Assembly: GCA_900539835.1 (NCBI GenBank)
Contig: UQDR01000004.1
Location: forward strand, 55,654-119,653
DNA from: an uncultured Ruminococcus sp.
GTDB taxonomy: Bacteria > Bacillota > Clostridia > Oscillospirales > Ruminococcaceae
Length of the DNA stretch: 64,000 bases
Direction: 5' to 3'
Position 1 is the stretch's first letter. Every line of letters begins with the position of its first letter. The notes beneath the pieces are model-generated. The model searched no databases. It saw nothing but the letters and a program-made list of their open reading frames with translations, and was not told where the DNA came from. Shown piece after piece: positions 33,036 through 42,861 of this stretch. A program made the position numbers and the translations under genes.

Positions 33036-34490
33036 TCAAGAAAGCTTTTCGATTCCTTTTTTTATTCTTTCAATTGAATCTTGTTTTCCGATTATATGAC
33101 ATATTTCGATTCCACCGCCGGGAGTAAAAGCTTTACCTGAAACAGCAACTCTCAGAGGCCAGAGTATGATTCCGTTTTTAACCTCTTTCTGAGCAATAAG
33201 CTCAAACAGCTTTTCATGGATATTATCTATAGTCCAATCATTTTCATCAATTGAATCAAGCACCGGAAGAACTGCTTTGAGGGATTCCAGTGAATTTTCC
33301 GGATTTGTTTTCATTTTCTTATGAGTATAAAGTGCGATATCATAATCAGGAAGCGCATCAATAAAATCAACAGCTTCAGGAATATCCGTAAACAGCTCGG
33401 TTCTTGCCTGCAATAGCTCTGCTATTTCCATTAGGTCAACATCCTCACGCTTTACAGATTGTTTAATATAAGGAATTGCATAATCGGCAAATCTTTCAGG
33501 TGAAAGGGCTTTTATATATTTGCCGTTTATAGCCTTGAGCTTCATTGGGTCAAAAATTGCAGGAGATTTTGAAAGTCCCTGTATGTCAAATTCCTTAATA
33601 AGCTCTTCCAATGAGAAAATCTCATTTTCTCCCTTTGGTGCCCAGCCAAGGAGTGCGATATAGTTAATTACTGCTTCCTTAAGATATCCTTTTTGCATAA
33701 GGTCCTCATAAGACGCATCACCATCACGCTTTGAAAGCTTATGCTGTTTATCCTTCATGATATGCTCCACATGGATATATTCAGGGACTTCCCAGCCGAA
33801 TGCCTTATAAAGCAGATTATACTTAGGTGCGGACGCAAGATATTCATTTCCTCTTACGACATGAGTGATTCCCATAAGGTGGTCGTCCACAACGTTTGCA
33901 AAGTTATAGGTTGGCATTCCGTCGGTTTTAATAAGAATCTGATCGTCTAAAGTTGAGCAGTCAACGGTAATATCACCATAAAGAGCGTCATGGAATGTAA
34001 CCTCGCCCTCAAGGGGAACCTTCTGTCTTATAACATAAGGAACACCTGCGTCAAGCTTCTCCTGCACTTCTTCTTTTGAAAGGTTACGGCAATGGCGGTC
34101 ATACATGGGCATAATTCCGCTTGCCTCCTGAATAGCCTTGACCTCGTCAAGTCTTTCCTTATCGCAGAAGCAATAATAAGCCTCGCCCTTTTCAACCAGC
34201 TCAACGGCATACTGTTTGAACATTCCCATACGTTCAGACTGTACATAAGGACCTACAGGGCCTCCCACGTCAGGACCTTCGTCCCAATTAAGTCCGACGT
34301 CCTTGAGAGTTTTGTAGATAACGTCAACAGCCCCGTCAACATATCTTTCCTGGTCGGTATCTTCAATTCTTAAAATAAAATCACCGTCGTTTTGTTTAGC
34401 AATAAGATAAGTAAACAACGCTGTTCTCAGGTTTCCGATATGCATATATCCTGTTGGGCTGGGAGCAAATCTTGTTCTTACTTTTTTCAT
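33036..34490 (-). CDS. gltX: Glutamate--tRNA ligase
   Basis: This class I synthetase charges tRNA-Glu. The HIGH motif is seen in FAPSPTGYMHIGN (residues 8-20) and the KMSKS motif as KLSKRDGD (about 252-259). The length of 484 residues is normal for bacterial GluRS, and the C-terminal anticodon-binding region is present. It lies 20 bases after ribF. Whether it also misacylates tRNA-Gln, as in most Firmicutes that use GatCAB, cannot be read from this window. Confidence 0.96.
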   Translation of the reverse strand: MKKVRTRFAPSPTGYMHIGNLRTALFTYLIAKQNDGDFILRIEDTDQERYVDGAVDVIYKTLKDVGLNWDEGPDVGGPVGPYVQSERMGMFKQYAVELVEKGEAYYCFCDKERLDEVKAIQEASGIMPMYDRHCRNLSKEEVQEKLDAGVPYVIRQKVPLEGEVTFHDALYGDITVDCSTLDDQILIKTDGMPTYNFANVVDDHLMGITHVVRGNEYLASAPKYNLLYKAFGWEVPEYIHVEHIMKDKQHKLSKRDGDASYEDLMQKGYLKEAVINYIALLGWAPKGENEIFSLEELIKEFDIQGLSKSPAIFDPMKLKAINGKYIKALSPERFADYAIPYIKQSVKREDVDLMEIAELLQARTELFTDIPEAVDFIDALPDYDIALYTHKKMKTNPENSLESLKAVLPVLDSIDENDWTIDNIHEKLFELIAQKEVKNGIILWPLRVAVSGKAFTPGGGIEICHIIGKQDSIERIKKGIEKLS

Positions 34491-34509
34491 GTCAATCTAT
34501 CCTTTCAAT

Positions 34510-35445
34510 TTAAATATTCTCAATATTATTATTTTTAAAATACTGCTTTGTAAATTCAATATTTCTTCCGATTTCATCTTTAAGAGAATCAAAAGAATCA
34601 AATTCCTTTTCAGGACGGATGAATTCACATAGCTCTATTTTAACCTCTTTGCCGTATAAATCGCCGTCATAGTCCATTATAAATGTTTCGGCAAGGGGAG
34701 CTGTATTTACTTTTACCGTAGGTTTTACACCTATATTAGTCACGCCTTTATAGCGTTTATCACCGATATGAACAATTGAGCAATATACACCGAATTCAGG
34801 CAGCACTAATCCTTTCGGGATCATTTGATTGATTGTGGGAAAGTTCCATGTTCTCCCCCGTTCATAGCCATGCTCAACAGAAAGTGTATATCCATAATTA
34901 TATCCCAGCATTTCATTTGCCTGAGATATATTCCCCTCTCTTATGAGCTGTCTGATTTTTGTCGAACTTATAACTCCCCCGTTCATAACAAGCTGATTTA
35001 CTACTAACACTTCTATTCCATATTTCTCACCAAGCTGCATCAGCCGTTTGGCATTTCCCATTGCATTTTTACCGAATCGGAAATCCTCACCGCAAACTGC
35101 TGCACAGGCATTCAGCTTGTCCTTTAAAACTTGTTTAACAAATTCCTCGTCAGTCATATCTTTAAAGTGAGAAAAATCAGGAGAATATAAATAATCAACT
35201 CCCAAATTTTCAAATTGCTCCTGCTTCACCTTATCAGTTAAAAGCATTTCAAGTCTTCCGTCATGACCTTTTGAGGTAATTGTATCAGTTTTAAAGGAAA
35301 AGACCGCTGATTTTATTTCATCACTTTTTTTATTTACCGCCTGTTTAATAACTGCTTGATGCCCTTTATGAACTCCGTCAAAAAGTCCCAATGCAACGGC
35401 TGTTTTTTGCGGGCAAACGCACTTATCTTCAGTTATGTAAATCAA
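34510..35445 (-). CDS. ribF: Bifunctional riboflavin kinase/FAD synthetase
   Basis: RibF makes FMN and then FAD from riboflavin. The N-terminal nucleotidyltransferase part has LGLFDGVHKGHQAVI (HxGH-type motif), GEDFRFGKNAMG and SSTKIRQLIREG. The C-terminal kinase part has GYERGRTWNFPTIN, YKGVTNIGVKPTV and ETFIMDYDGDLYGK. The 311-residue length is normal. The start is TTG at 35445, eight bases after GGAGG. It is placed after truB and nudC in the nusA-infB operon, a common Firmicutes order. Confidence 0.95.
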   Translation of the reverse strand: MIYITEDKCVCPQKTAVALGLFDGVHKGHQAVIKQAVNKKSDEIKSAVFSFKTDTITSKGHDGRLEMLLTDKVKQEQFENLGVDYLYSPDFSHFKDMTDEEFVKQVLKDKLNACAAVCGEDFRFGKNAMGNAKRLMQLGEKYGIEVLVVNQLVMNGGVISSTKIRQLIREGNISQANEMLGYNYGYTLSVEHGYERGRTWNFPTINQMIPKGLVLPEFGVYCSIVHIGDKRYKGVTNIGVKPTVKVNTAPLAETFIMDYDGDLYGKEVKIELCEFIRPEKEFDSFDSLKDEIGRNIEFTKQYFKNNNIENI

Positions 35446-35479
35446 TGCATCTACCTCCGTTTATTTAAATAGTCCTTAT

Positions 35480-36307
35480 TTAAACCTCATTATTTTTAAA
35501 TTTCCACAGCATTTCTCCGGTTAAACTGATGCTGTTAGGCTGAGCTTTTAGATCCTCTCTTTTTACCCACATAGCTTCAGACAATTCAGTTTCATCAATT
35601 ACGATTTTTCTTTTTCCCTTTAGCTTTGCAAAATATCCGATAAGAAGATTTTGTGCAAATCCCCAAGGCTGGGATTTATAATAATTCAAATCACAGATTT
35701 CTATTCCCGTTTCTTCCATGGCTTCTCTTTTGGCTGCCTGTTCACCACTTTCGCCCATTTCAGCAAAGCCTGCTACAAGAGCCAGCTTTTTATAGCTGCC
35801 TTTTGCATATCTTGTCATAAGGATCGAATCGGTTTTTTCATCAATTACTCCCACAATAACAGCGGGAGATATTTTCGGGAATATCTCATTTCCACAGCTA
35901 TCACAAATCATACAGCGTTTATCAGGAACATGCTTTAGCTTTTCTCCGCACTTTCCGCAGAACTTATTTTCCTCATGGAAGCTGTAATAATGATATCCTG
36001 TCACGGAGGCATAAAGCAAGTCAGAAGCATTTAAGCTCTTAAGCTGATTAATATCCCCATAGCTGAAATCCTTACACTTAAGGTCCTGTTCACCTTTATA
36101 CAGAAAAAAGCGAATGCCGTTTAATGAAAATAGAAATAAAGTATCATTTATATTTATTTTTATATCTGAATAATGGGGAAGACAAAGATTATTATTGTCA
36201 ATATTATAAAGCATTTTTCCGCTGCTGTATGCAAGAATAACATCACAGCTGTTTACAGGTTCGCTGTCATATTCAATATTATAATTATTGATAATATCCT
36301 GAAACAA
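35480..36307 (-). CDS. nudC: NAD(+) diphosphatase / NAD-cap hydrolase (Nudix, NudC type)
   Basis: The 275-residue protein has a zinc ribbon of two CxxC pairs (CGKCG and CDSCG, about 118-145). The Nudix box is GFAEMGESGEQAAKREAMEETG (split: G, five residues, E, seven residues, REAMEE), and the SQPWGF motif that separates NudC from other Nudix proteins follows it. The enzymes hydrolyse NAD(H) and remove NAD caps from RNA. The start is TTG at 36307, seven bases after GAGGGG. Its insertion between truB and ribF is unusual but keeps the operon intact. Confidence 0.88.
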   Translation of the reverse strand: MFQDIINNYNIEYDSEPVNSCDVILAYSSGKMLYNIDNNNLCLPHYSDIKININDTLFLFSLNGIRFFLYKGEQDLKCKDFSYGDINQLKSLNASDLLYASVTGYHYYSFHEENKFCGKCGEKLKHVPDKRCMICDSCGNEIFPKISPAVIVGVIDEKTDSILMTRYAKGSYKKLALVAGFAEMGESGEQAAKREAMEETGIEICDLNYYKSQPWGFAQNLLIGYFAKLKGKRKIVIDETELSEAMWVKREDLKAQPNSISLTGEMLWKFKNNEV

Positions 36308-36324
36308 GCCTTATCCCCTCTTTA

Positions 36325-37242
36325 TCAGAAAAAGTTTTTATATATTTTCAACTCATTTTTTTCAATGTCGGTTTTAGCAAGTCCTAAAAATACATTATCG
36401 CAGTCATAGATACAGACAGTCTTATCATTGCTTATGCCTTGAATACCTGCTTGTTCAAGTCTTAGTTTTACACCATTTTTATATAGCTGTGTACAACGGG
36501 TATTAAGACTCACTTTATCATAAGTACTGTTAAATGCTGATTCCACAGGCAAGATTATATGGCTCAGATTATCATCGTCAGAATATTTCTGTATTTGCTC
36601 AAGAGTATAACACTGTTTGATATCAAATCCGCTTGAAGATGTTCTTCTCAGTGAGGTCATTACTCCGCCGCATTCAAGCTTTTCACCAATATCATTTATC
36701 AAGGTCCTGACATAAGTACCCTTGCTGACCGAAACTGACATCACGCCCTCACGTGTCAACGGATCATAGCTATTAATTTTAATGTAATTAACTTTTCTTT
36801 GTCTTGGCTCACGCTCAACTGTTTTGCCTTGACGAGCAAGCTCATAAAGCCTTTTCCCGCCGACAGAAACTGCTGAATACATCGGCGGAACCTGCAATAT
36901 ATCTCCCACAAAGCTTTCAGCTGCATTTTCAAGTCGTTCGAGGCTTATAGAAATATTGCTGTTTGTCAGCACCTCACCTGTAATATCCTGAGTATCGGTG
37001 CTTATTCCGAATTTGAAGCCAGCCTCATAGCTTTTTTCATCAACAGGCAAAATATCGCTGGCTTTAGTGGCTTTTCCCACCAACACAGGCAGAACTCCTG
37101 TTGCCATTGGGTCGAGAGTTCCGGAATGTCCAAGCCGTTTTATTCTTAAAATCCCCCTCAGCTTTGCAATAACATCAAAAGAAGTAAAGCCCTTAGGCTT
37201 ATCAACAAGGAGAATTCCATTCAATTCAAAATCCGTATTCAT
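36325..37242 (-). CDS. truB: tRNA pseudouridine(55) synthase TruB
   Basis: TruB makes pseudouridine 55 in the T loop of tRNAs. The 305-residue protein has GILLVDKPKGFTSFDVI, the catalytic motif HSGTLDPMATGVLPV with the active aspartate (about residue 43), the PPMYSAV segment, and SKGTYVRTLINDIG. Its start follows the nrnA stop by two bases, suggesting coupling. Confidence 0.96.
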   Translation of the reverse strand: MNTDFELNGILLVDKPKGFTSFDVIAKLRGILRIKRLGHSGTLDPMATGVLPVLVGKATKASDILPVDEKSYEAGFKFGISTDTQDITGEVLTNSNISISLERLENAAESFVGDILQVPPMYSAVSVGGKRLYELARQGKTVEREPRQRKVNYIKINSYDPLTREGVMSVSVSKGTYVRTLINDIGEKLECGGVMTSLRRTSSSGFDIKQCYTLEQIQKYSDDDNLSHIILPVESAFNSTYDKVSLNTRCTQLYKNGVKLRLEQAGIQGISNDKTVCIYDCDNVFLGLAKTDIEKNELKIYKNFF

Positions 37243-37244
37243 AA

Positions 37245-38195
37245 TTAATGTTCCAAAGTATTCTTAACATGATTTATAACCTGTTGCTTAACAGTTTCCA
37301 AATCGCCGTTGATTTCACAGCCTGCTGCTCTCACATGTCCTCCGCCGTTAAACTCCTTACAAAATGCTGAAGCGTCAATATCCTCAGTAGTTCTGACCGA
37401 AAGCTTAAACACTTTTTCATGTCGCTGTTTAACGGTTATACCGATCTTAACGCCCTCGACCTGCAACGGCAGGGATGCAAGTCCGTCAAACTCAGACTCT
37501 TCCACTTTACATGAATCCATCAGATCCCGTGTCAAGGTTATAATTGCACACTGCCCGTCAAAATAATATTCCATATTAGAAACAACGGCTTGTTCAACAG
37601 CAAGTCTTCCTTTGCTTTTCACATCGAACATACGACGGTTAATATCTGCAAAATTAATATCATAAGTCATAAGCTCGGCAGCCGCTAAGTGTGCTCTTGG
37701 TGTTGTATTTTCATATTTAAAACAACCTGTGTCGGTAGCAATTCCGGTATAGAGACATTTAGCAACCTGATTACTTATTTCAGCATTTCTGAATTTTAAG
37801 AATTCATATATTATCAGACAGGCTGCTGAAGCCTCACCGTCCAGATATGTTTGTTTTGCATACATTTTGTTTGAAATATGGTGATCTATACAGAGGTCAA
37901 TTTTTCCTCCCCCTGCAAAATCAGACAGTCTGCTCCCCAAAAGCTGAGTGTCGGCAATATCTACGGCAACAACGCATTCATGCTTAAAATCCTGTACATA
38001 ATATCCGTCATACATAAATTTATACCTAACCGGGAACTGGTCGCTGTTAATTACATTAGCTTTTTTTCCTGATTCCCTTAAATAATTGCACAATCCAAAG
38101 CCGCAGCCTAAGGTATCTCCGTCCGGGCTTTTATGGGTAAGAATAAGATAATTGTCATGTTCGTCAAAAAATCTGCTAAGCTCAGAAAAATCCAT
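37245..38195 (-). CDS. nrnA: DHH-family oligoribonuclease / pAp phosphatase NrnA
   Basis: NrnA degrades very short RNA oligonucleotides and dephosphorylates 3'-phosphoadenosine 5'-phosphate. The 316-residue protein has the DHH metal motifs HKSPDGDTLG (about 20-29), DIADTQL and DHHISN, and the DHHA1 signature GGGHVRAAG near the C-terminus. GGAGG lies seven bases before the ATG. Its place between rbfA and truB is the conserved Firmicutes order. Confidence 0.94.
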   Translation of the reverse strand: MDFSELSRFFDEHDNYLILTHKSPDGDTLGCGFGLCNYLRESGKKANVINSDQFPVRYKFMYDGYYVQDFKHECVVAVDIADTQLLGSRLSDFAGGGKIDLCIDHHISNKMYAKQTYLDGEASAACLIIYEFLKFRNAEISNQVAKCLYTGIATDTGCFKYENTTPRAHLAAAELMTYDINFADINRRMFDVKSKGRLAVEQAVVSNMEYYFDGQCAIITLTRDLMDSCKVEESEFDGLASLPLQVEGVKIGITVKQRHEKVFKLSVRTTEDIDASAFCKEFNGGGHVRAAGCEINGDLETVKQQVINHVKNTLEH

Positions 38196-38212
38196 GAAAA
38201 AACCTCCGATAG

Positions 38213-38593
38213 CTAACTATTGTTATCCTGCTGATCATCTTCCTGTTCAACTTTGATATTCTTCAGCTTTTCAAATATTCTTACTGAGCTTTCGGCAGAA
38301 TTATCAGCTATAAATTTTAAATCAGGACATTTTTTCAGTTTAAGCACATTTGATATCTCTCTTTTAAGATATCCTGAAGCACTTGTCAGTCCTTTAACTG
38401 CTTCCTTTGCCTTATCAAAGCCCTCAAGACTTGAAATATAGACTTTACAGAATGACCCGTCCCCGGACACATCACATCTGATAACCGTCAGCATGCTTCC
38501 TCCGCCTAATCTCGGATCCTTCAATTCTCTCATTTTTGCAGAAATGATTCTGCGGATATCCTCAGACATACGTCCTGCTTTAACTCCAGACAT
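38213..38593 (-). CDS. rbfA: Ribosome-binding factor A
   Basis: RbfA assists late maturation of the 30S subunit. The 126-residue protein begins with GRMSEDIRRIISAKMREL, contains the KH-like fold segments KVYISSLEG and LKREISNVLKLKKCPDLKF, and ends with an acidic tail. AAAGGAG lies upstream of the ATG at 38593. It is normally right behind infB, but here a lipoprotein gene comes between. Confidence 0.95.
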   Translation of the reverse strand: MSGVKAGRMSEDIRRIISAKMRELKDPRLGGGSMLTVIRCDVSGDGSFCKVYISSLEGFDKAKEAVKGLTSASGYLKREISNVLKLKKCPDLKFIADNSAESSVRIFEKLKNIKVEQEDDQQDNNS

Positions 38594-38633
38594 AGCTTAT
38601 AAAAGCTCCTTTCACACAATTTAACTGTTAAGC

Positions 38634-39686
38634 TTAATGAAAAAGATAACCAAGCTCTACAAGCTTATCATACACAATATCTCCGATAATATCATAAGCA
38701 TAACCGTTCAGATTATCGGCATCATATTTAAAAATGTCCGGAACAATTTTATTTTTAACATTGTTCATATCCTGGTCAGTGATTTCAATTTCCTGAGCCT
38801 TCGCTTTTTCGATTGCTTCATCTGAACACAGATATTCACGAATATTTACATAATGATCTCCCCACTGTTTAACCATTGCTTTATCAAAAGCTTCGTTTGC
38901 CTTTTTCTGTGCAGCCAAAGCCTCTTTTTCACTCATTTCCGGATCAATGTCGACAGGTGCTGAGAACAGGCCGATAATTATGAATTTATCCTTATTCTCA
39001 CATGTATCAATAATTTTCTGCTGCTGTTTAATCAGGTCTTTTGTATTTTCCCATTCGCCGCAATCGCCAATACATACAATCGGAATATAGCTTTTATATT
39101 CAGTCATTGACTCGCTGATAATACGATCGCCTTTTTTTATTTCGATTTCTTCACCTTCGACATTTCTTGTAAAATAATACTTCGGCTCATTACGCTGAGC
39201 TGAGTCTCTTGCCACTGATAATGTGCCTTCAAGTCCTGCAACTGTAACATTTGTCATTCCGCCGTCACATGAAGTTCCGTATCTGAGTGGTGAGATCTTA
39301 CTTTTATCTTTAGCTGAAAATGTTATTTCAACAGGTTCAATTCCTGCCGGAACGGTAAATTTTTTACTTACGACAATATCAACTGCTCCTGCTCTTGCCA
39401 TAACGGTCTGTGACGTTTCTCTGGGAACGCCCATATTAACTATTGGAATATAATTTTCATCTGACATCATATGATTTTCAATGGTATTGACTATAGATCT
39501 ATCTTCACCATACGCACCGTATGCCAATGAACTTCCCCAACATACAATTCCGTTTTCTCTTTCATGCTTTTCAATATTATCCTTTTTGGCAGGTGTTATA
39601 GGCTCTTTATTATTACATGAGCTTAATACTGTCAAAGACAATAATGCGGCAGCTGCAAGAGCAATTATTCTTTTTAGAATTCTCAT
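38634..39686 (-). CDS. Lipoprotein with SGNH-hydrolase-like features, inserted between infB and rbfA
   Basis: The 350-residue protein has a lipoprotein signal (MRILKRIIALAAAALLSLTV, then LSSC with the lipid-modified Cys at about residue 24). The mature part starts with GIVCWGSSLAYGAYG, resembling SGNH block I with a candidate nucleophile serine, followed by IVNMGVPRETSQTV. The C-terminal DADNLNGYAYDIIGD resembles block V, but the expected histidine is Asn, so activity is doubtful. It would sit on the outer face of the membrane. It lies in a core translation operon with gaps of 32 and 40 bases and no terminator. The domain call is tentative; the lipoprotein call is firm. Confidence 0.75.
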   Translation of the reverse strand: MRILKRIIALAAAALLSLTVLSSCNNKEPITPAKKDNIEKHERENGIVCWGSSLAYGAYGEDRSIVNTIENHMMSDENYIPIVNMGVPRETSQTVMARAGAVDIVVSKKFTVPAGIEPVEITFSAKDKSKISPLRYGTSCDGGMTNVTVAGLEGTLSVARDSAQRNEPKYYFTRNVEGEEIEIKKGDRIISESMTEYKSYIPIVCIGDCGEWENTKDLIKQQQKIIDTCENKDKFIIIGLFSAPVDIDPEMSEKEALAAQKKANEAFDKAMVKQWGDHYVNIREYLCSDEAIEKAKAQEIEITDQDMNNVKNKIVPDIFKYDADNLNGYAYDIIGDIVYDKLVELGYLFH

Positions 39687-39718
39687 AAAAACCTCTTTCC
39701 TTTAGTTTAATACAGCTT

Positions 39719-42196
39719 TTAATCTCTGTATTCTTCCATATAGAATGCTTCAAATATGTCGCCTTCTTTTATGTCTGTAAACTTCTCAAGGGTAATACCG
39801 CACTCATAGCCTGAAGAAACTTCCTTAACGTCATCCTTAAATCTCTTGAGTGACGACATCTTATCCTCTGCAATTACAATTCCATCTCTTACGACACGAA
39901 TTTCGTTATTGCGTCCTACTTTTCCGTCAAGAACATATGAACCGGCAACAGTGCCCACATTAGTAATCTTATATACCTGTCTTACTTCAATTCGTGCAGT
40001 TTCAACCTCACGGAACTTAGGCGCAAGCATTCCCTTCATGGCTGTTGAAATTTCTTCAATTGCATCATAAATTATTCTGTAAAGTCTGATATCTACGCCG
40101 TCACGTTCAGCAGAGTCCTTTGCCACCGGATCGGGTCTGACATTAAATCCTACAATAATAGCATTTGACGCATTTGCGAGCATTACGTCGCTTTCTGATA
40201 CTGCGCCCACTCCGCCATGGATAACCTTTACTCTTACTTCGTCGTTTGACAGTTTTTCAAGTGACTGTTTAACTGCTTCAACAGAACCCTGAACGTCAGC
40301 TTTTACGATAATAGGAAGCTCTTTCATTTCGCCCTCTGAAATCTGGCTGAACAGATTATCAAGAGTAACTTTCTGATACTGGCTGAATACTTCTTCCTTA
40401 GCCTGATGTTTTCTCTTTTCAACAAGCTCTCTTGCAAGCTTTTCATCCTCAACGGCATTAAATATATCTCCGCTCATCGGAACCTCGCTGAGTCCTGTAA
40501 TTTCAACAGGTGTTGAAGGTCCTGCTTTTTCCACAGACTTTCCTTTATCGTTGGTCATTGTTCTTACACGTCCAACAGATGTACCGGCAATAATTATATC
40601 TCCCTTATGGAGAGTACCGCCCTGTACAAGAACAGTAGCTGTAGGACCTTTTCCCTTATCAAGTCTTGCCTCAATAACAGTACCCTTAGCAAGCTTGTTA
40701 GGATTAGCTTTAAGCTCTTTTACCTCTGCAACCAACAGTATATTTTCAAGAAGCTCGTCAATACCCATACCGGTTTTTGCTGAAACAGGAACGGCAATAA
40801 CATCTCCGCCCCATTCTTCCACAACCAATGAATGTTCGGTAAGCTCCTGTTTTACCTTATCTGCATTTGCGCCCTCTTTATCCATTTTATTAATTGCAAC
40901 GATTATAGAAACCCCTGCTGCTTTAGCATGATTGATAGACTCGACTGTCTGAGGCATTATTCCGTCGTCAGCGGCAACAACAAGAATTGCAATATCCGTT
41001 ATATCAGCACCTCTTGCTCTCATAGATGTAAATGCCTCATGTCCCGGAGTATCAAGGAAAGTAATCTTTTTATTATCATAATAAACCTGATATGCGCCTA
41101 TATGCTGCGTGATTCCACCGGCTTCTGACGCAGTAACGTTTGCATTTCTTATTCTGTCGAGGATAGATGTTTTACCATGGTCAACGTGTCCCATTACAAC
41201 TACTACAGGGCATCTCTCTACCAGGCTGTCCTCCGGGTCCTCTTCATCGTCTATAAGACGTTCTTCGATTGTTACGATAACTTCCTTCTCAACCTTTGCC
41301 CCAAGCTCATCAGCAACCAGAGAAGCTGTATCAAAGTCGATTACTTCATTTATTCCTGCCATTACTCCGAGCCCCATAAGCTTTTTAATTACTTCTGAAG
41401 CTGTAACCTTTAATCTTGCGGCGAGCTCAGAAACAACTATTTCATCAGGAATAAGGACTTTAAGCTGCTGTTTTCTTGCCCTTTCCAGCTCTAAGCGGCG
41501 GAGCTTTTCAGCTTCAGTTTCTTTCTTATGTGAGAACTGCTGCTTTTTGTGCTGCTGTGATTTCTGAGTAAGCTTCTGCTTTTTGGTAAAGTTATCTTTG
41601 CTCTTATTATGCTTTGTATTGGCGAGATTGTCATATTTCTCATTATACTTATCCAGCTCTACATAGCTTCCTCTTGTATCAACAGTTCTTCTTCCCTGAG
41701 AGTTATCAGATGAAGAGATTGTATATCCCTCATTTTTCTCATTTCTCACTGTATTTCCTATAAGCTGCTGTTTAACGCCGTGTTCATGCTTCCTTGCAGG
41801 CTTCTGTTCCCTTTTCTTTTGATTCTCCGCCGGCTTCTTAGGCTCGGGCTTTGGTAAAGGCTTCTTTTCTTCAGTTTTTGGTTTTTCCTCTGCTTTTTTA
41901 ACAGGCTTTTCAGCCTTTGGCTGAGGCTTAGTTTCTGCTTTCTTTGCAGGCTTTGGCTTTTTATCTTTTTCACTTACAGGCTTAACATTATCAGCAAAAT
42001 AAGCATCAAAGCTCTCGACCTGATTATTTTGTGTAAAATGCTCAAGTACGATGCTAACTTCATCGACATCAAGAGCAGAAACTGTTTTCTTTGTTTCCCC
42101 TGTATATTTTTCTATACACTCAATTACCTGACTGTTAGATAACTTTAAATTTTTTGCTAATTCACTAAGTTTATATTTATTCATTTTCATAGGCAA
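39719..42196 (-). CDS. infB: Translation initiation factor IF-2
   Basis: IF-2 is the GTPase that brings initiator tRNA to the 30S subunit. The 825-residue protein has the N-terminal IF2-N fold (YKLSELAKNLKLSNSQVIE), a long Lys/Pro/Glu-rich linker (about 75-235), and a second IF2-N unit. The G domain has GHVDHGKTSILD (G1), DTPGHEAF (G3) and NKMDKEG (G4), and domains II-IV follow. AAGGAGG lies six bases before a TTG at 42196. ATGs at 42190 and 42184 are alternative starts. It follows ylxQ by 11 bases. Confidence 0.96.
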   Translation of the reverse strand: MPMKMNKYKLSELAKNLKLSNSQVIECIEKYTGETKKTVSALDVDEVSIVLEHFTQNNQVESFDAYFADNVKPVSEKDKKPKPAKKAETKPQPKAEKPVKKAEEKPKTEEKKPLPKPEPKKPAENQKKREQKPARKHEHGVKQQLIGNTVRNEKNEGYTISSSDNSQGRRTVDTRGSYVELDKYNEKYDNLANTKHNKSKDNFTKKQKLTQKSQQHKKQQFSHKKETEAEKLRRLELERARKQQLKVLIPDEIVVSELAARLKVTASEVIKKLMGLGVMAGINEVIDFDTASLVADELGAKVEKEVIVTIEERLIDDEEDPEDSLVERCPVVVVMGHVDHGKTSILDRIRNANVTASEAGGITQHIGAYQVYYDNKKITFLDTPGHEAFTSMRARGADITDIAILVVAADDGIMPQTVESINHAKAAGVSIIVAINKMDKEGANADKVKQELTEHSLVVEEWGGDVIAVPVSAKTGMGIDELLENILLVAEVKELKANPNKLAKGTVIEARLDKGKGPTATVLVQGGTLHKGDIIIAGTSVGRVRTMTNDKGKSVEKAGPSTPVEITGLSEVPMSGDIFNAVEDEKLARELVEKRKHQAKEEVFSQYQKVTLDNLFSQISEGEMKELPIIVKADVQGSVEAVKQSLEKLSNDEVRVKVIHGGVGAVSESDVMLANASNAIIVGFNVRPDPVAKDSAERDGVDIRLYRIIYDAIEEISTAMKGMLAPKFREVETARIEVRQVYKITNVGTVAGSYVLDGKVGRNNEIRVVRDGIVIAEDKMSSLKRFKDDVKEVSSGYECGITLEKFTDIKEGDIFEAFYMEEYRD

Positions 42197-42207
42197 GACT
42201 TTCCTCC

Positions 42208-42546
42208 TTATATACTGCCGTAAAATTCATTTTCGTCAATTTCGATTTGTTCCAATCCCTTGACGCAGGATTTTGCAAAACCGCTGTCGGTTACAGCTAA
42301 AACGCCGGCTTTTTTTCCTACTCCGTAAAATATGTCGTCCATTGAAACCCCCAATTCATAAACCGGAACATTTTCACGGTGACATGTAAACTTAATTTCT
42401 TTAAGTGACTTTTTTGAAAAATCCGAAGCAACCAAAACTGCTTCCGCTTCTCCGTTCTTACAAGAGCTTTTGACCATATCCATACCTAACTTTAATTTCC
42501 CCGCTTTTCGGCACATTGACAAAAGTCCTAATTTATTACTGCTCAT
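42208..42546 (-). CDS. L7Ae-type ribosomal/RNA-binding protein YlxQ
   Basis: The 112-residue protein of the L7Ae/L30e fold begins with KLGLLSMCRKAGKLKLGMDMV and has the EAVLVASDFSKKS core. Members bind kink-turn RNA. It overlaps the end of ylxR by 11 bases and precedes infB, the standard arrangement in Firmicutes. Its exact RNA target is not established here. Confidence 0.9.
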   Translation of the reverse strand: MSSNKLGLLSMCRKAGKLKLGMDMVKSSCKNGEAEAVLVASDFSKKSLKEIKFTCHRENVPVYELGVSMDDIFYGVGKKAGVLAVTDSGFAKSCVKGLEQIEIDENEFYGSI

Positions 42547-42805
42547 TTTTCAGTTCAGCCTCCATACCATCATAGACTTCGCTGCTTATCATACAGGAAA
42601 AGCTTTTTTCAAACCGTCTTGCTTTACGGGCATTCTGAAAGCACTCGACGCTTTTGCATATATAAGCCCCCCTGCCTGATTTACGGCCTGTTAAGTCAAG
42701 AGAAATCTCGCCTTCTTTAGACTTGACAACTCTTATCATTTCACGCTTTGGCTTCATTTCGTTACAGCCAAGGCACATTCTCATAGGAATTTTCTTTGTT
42801 TTCAT
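42536..42805 (-). CDS. YlxR family (DUF448) RNA-binding protein
   Basis: The 89-residue protein has the family opening KKIPMRMCLGCNEMKPKREM and the GRKSGRGAYIC motif, which forms a positively charged cleft. Relatives are nucleoid- or RNA-associated regulators encoded between nusA and infB, as here. It overlaps ylxQ. Confidence 0.93.
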   Translation of the reverse strand: MKTKKIPMRMCLGCNEMKPKREMIRVVKSKEGEISLDLTGRKSGRGAYICKSVECFQNARKARRFEKSFSCMISSEVYDGMEAELKNEQ

Positions 42806-42861
42806 AAGTTCAACCGTTCCTTTTCATCTGACTGGGGTTTAAATAAACTGCTTTTCTATAT

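Noticed and set aside
41109..41567. 152-residue plus-strand frame opposite infB
   Set aside because: It lies wholly inside infB on the other strand, is Ser/Thr-rich low-complexity in the way of antisense shadows, and has no ribosome site.
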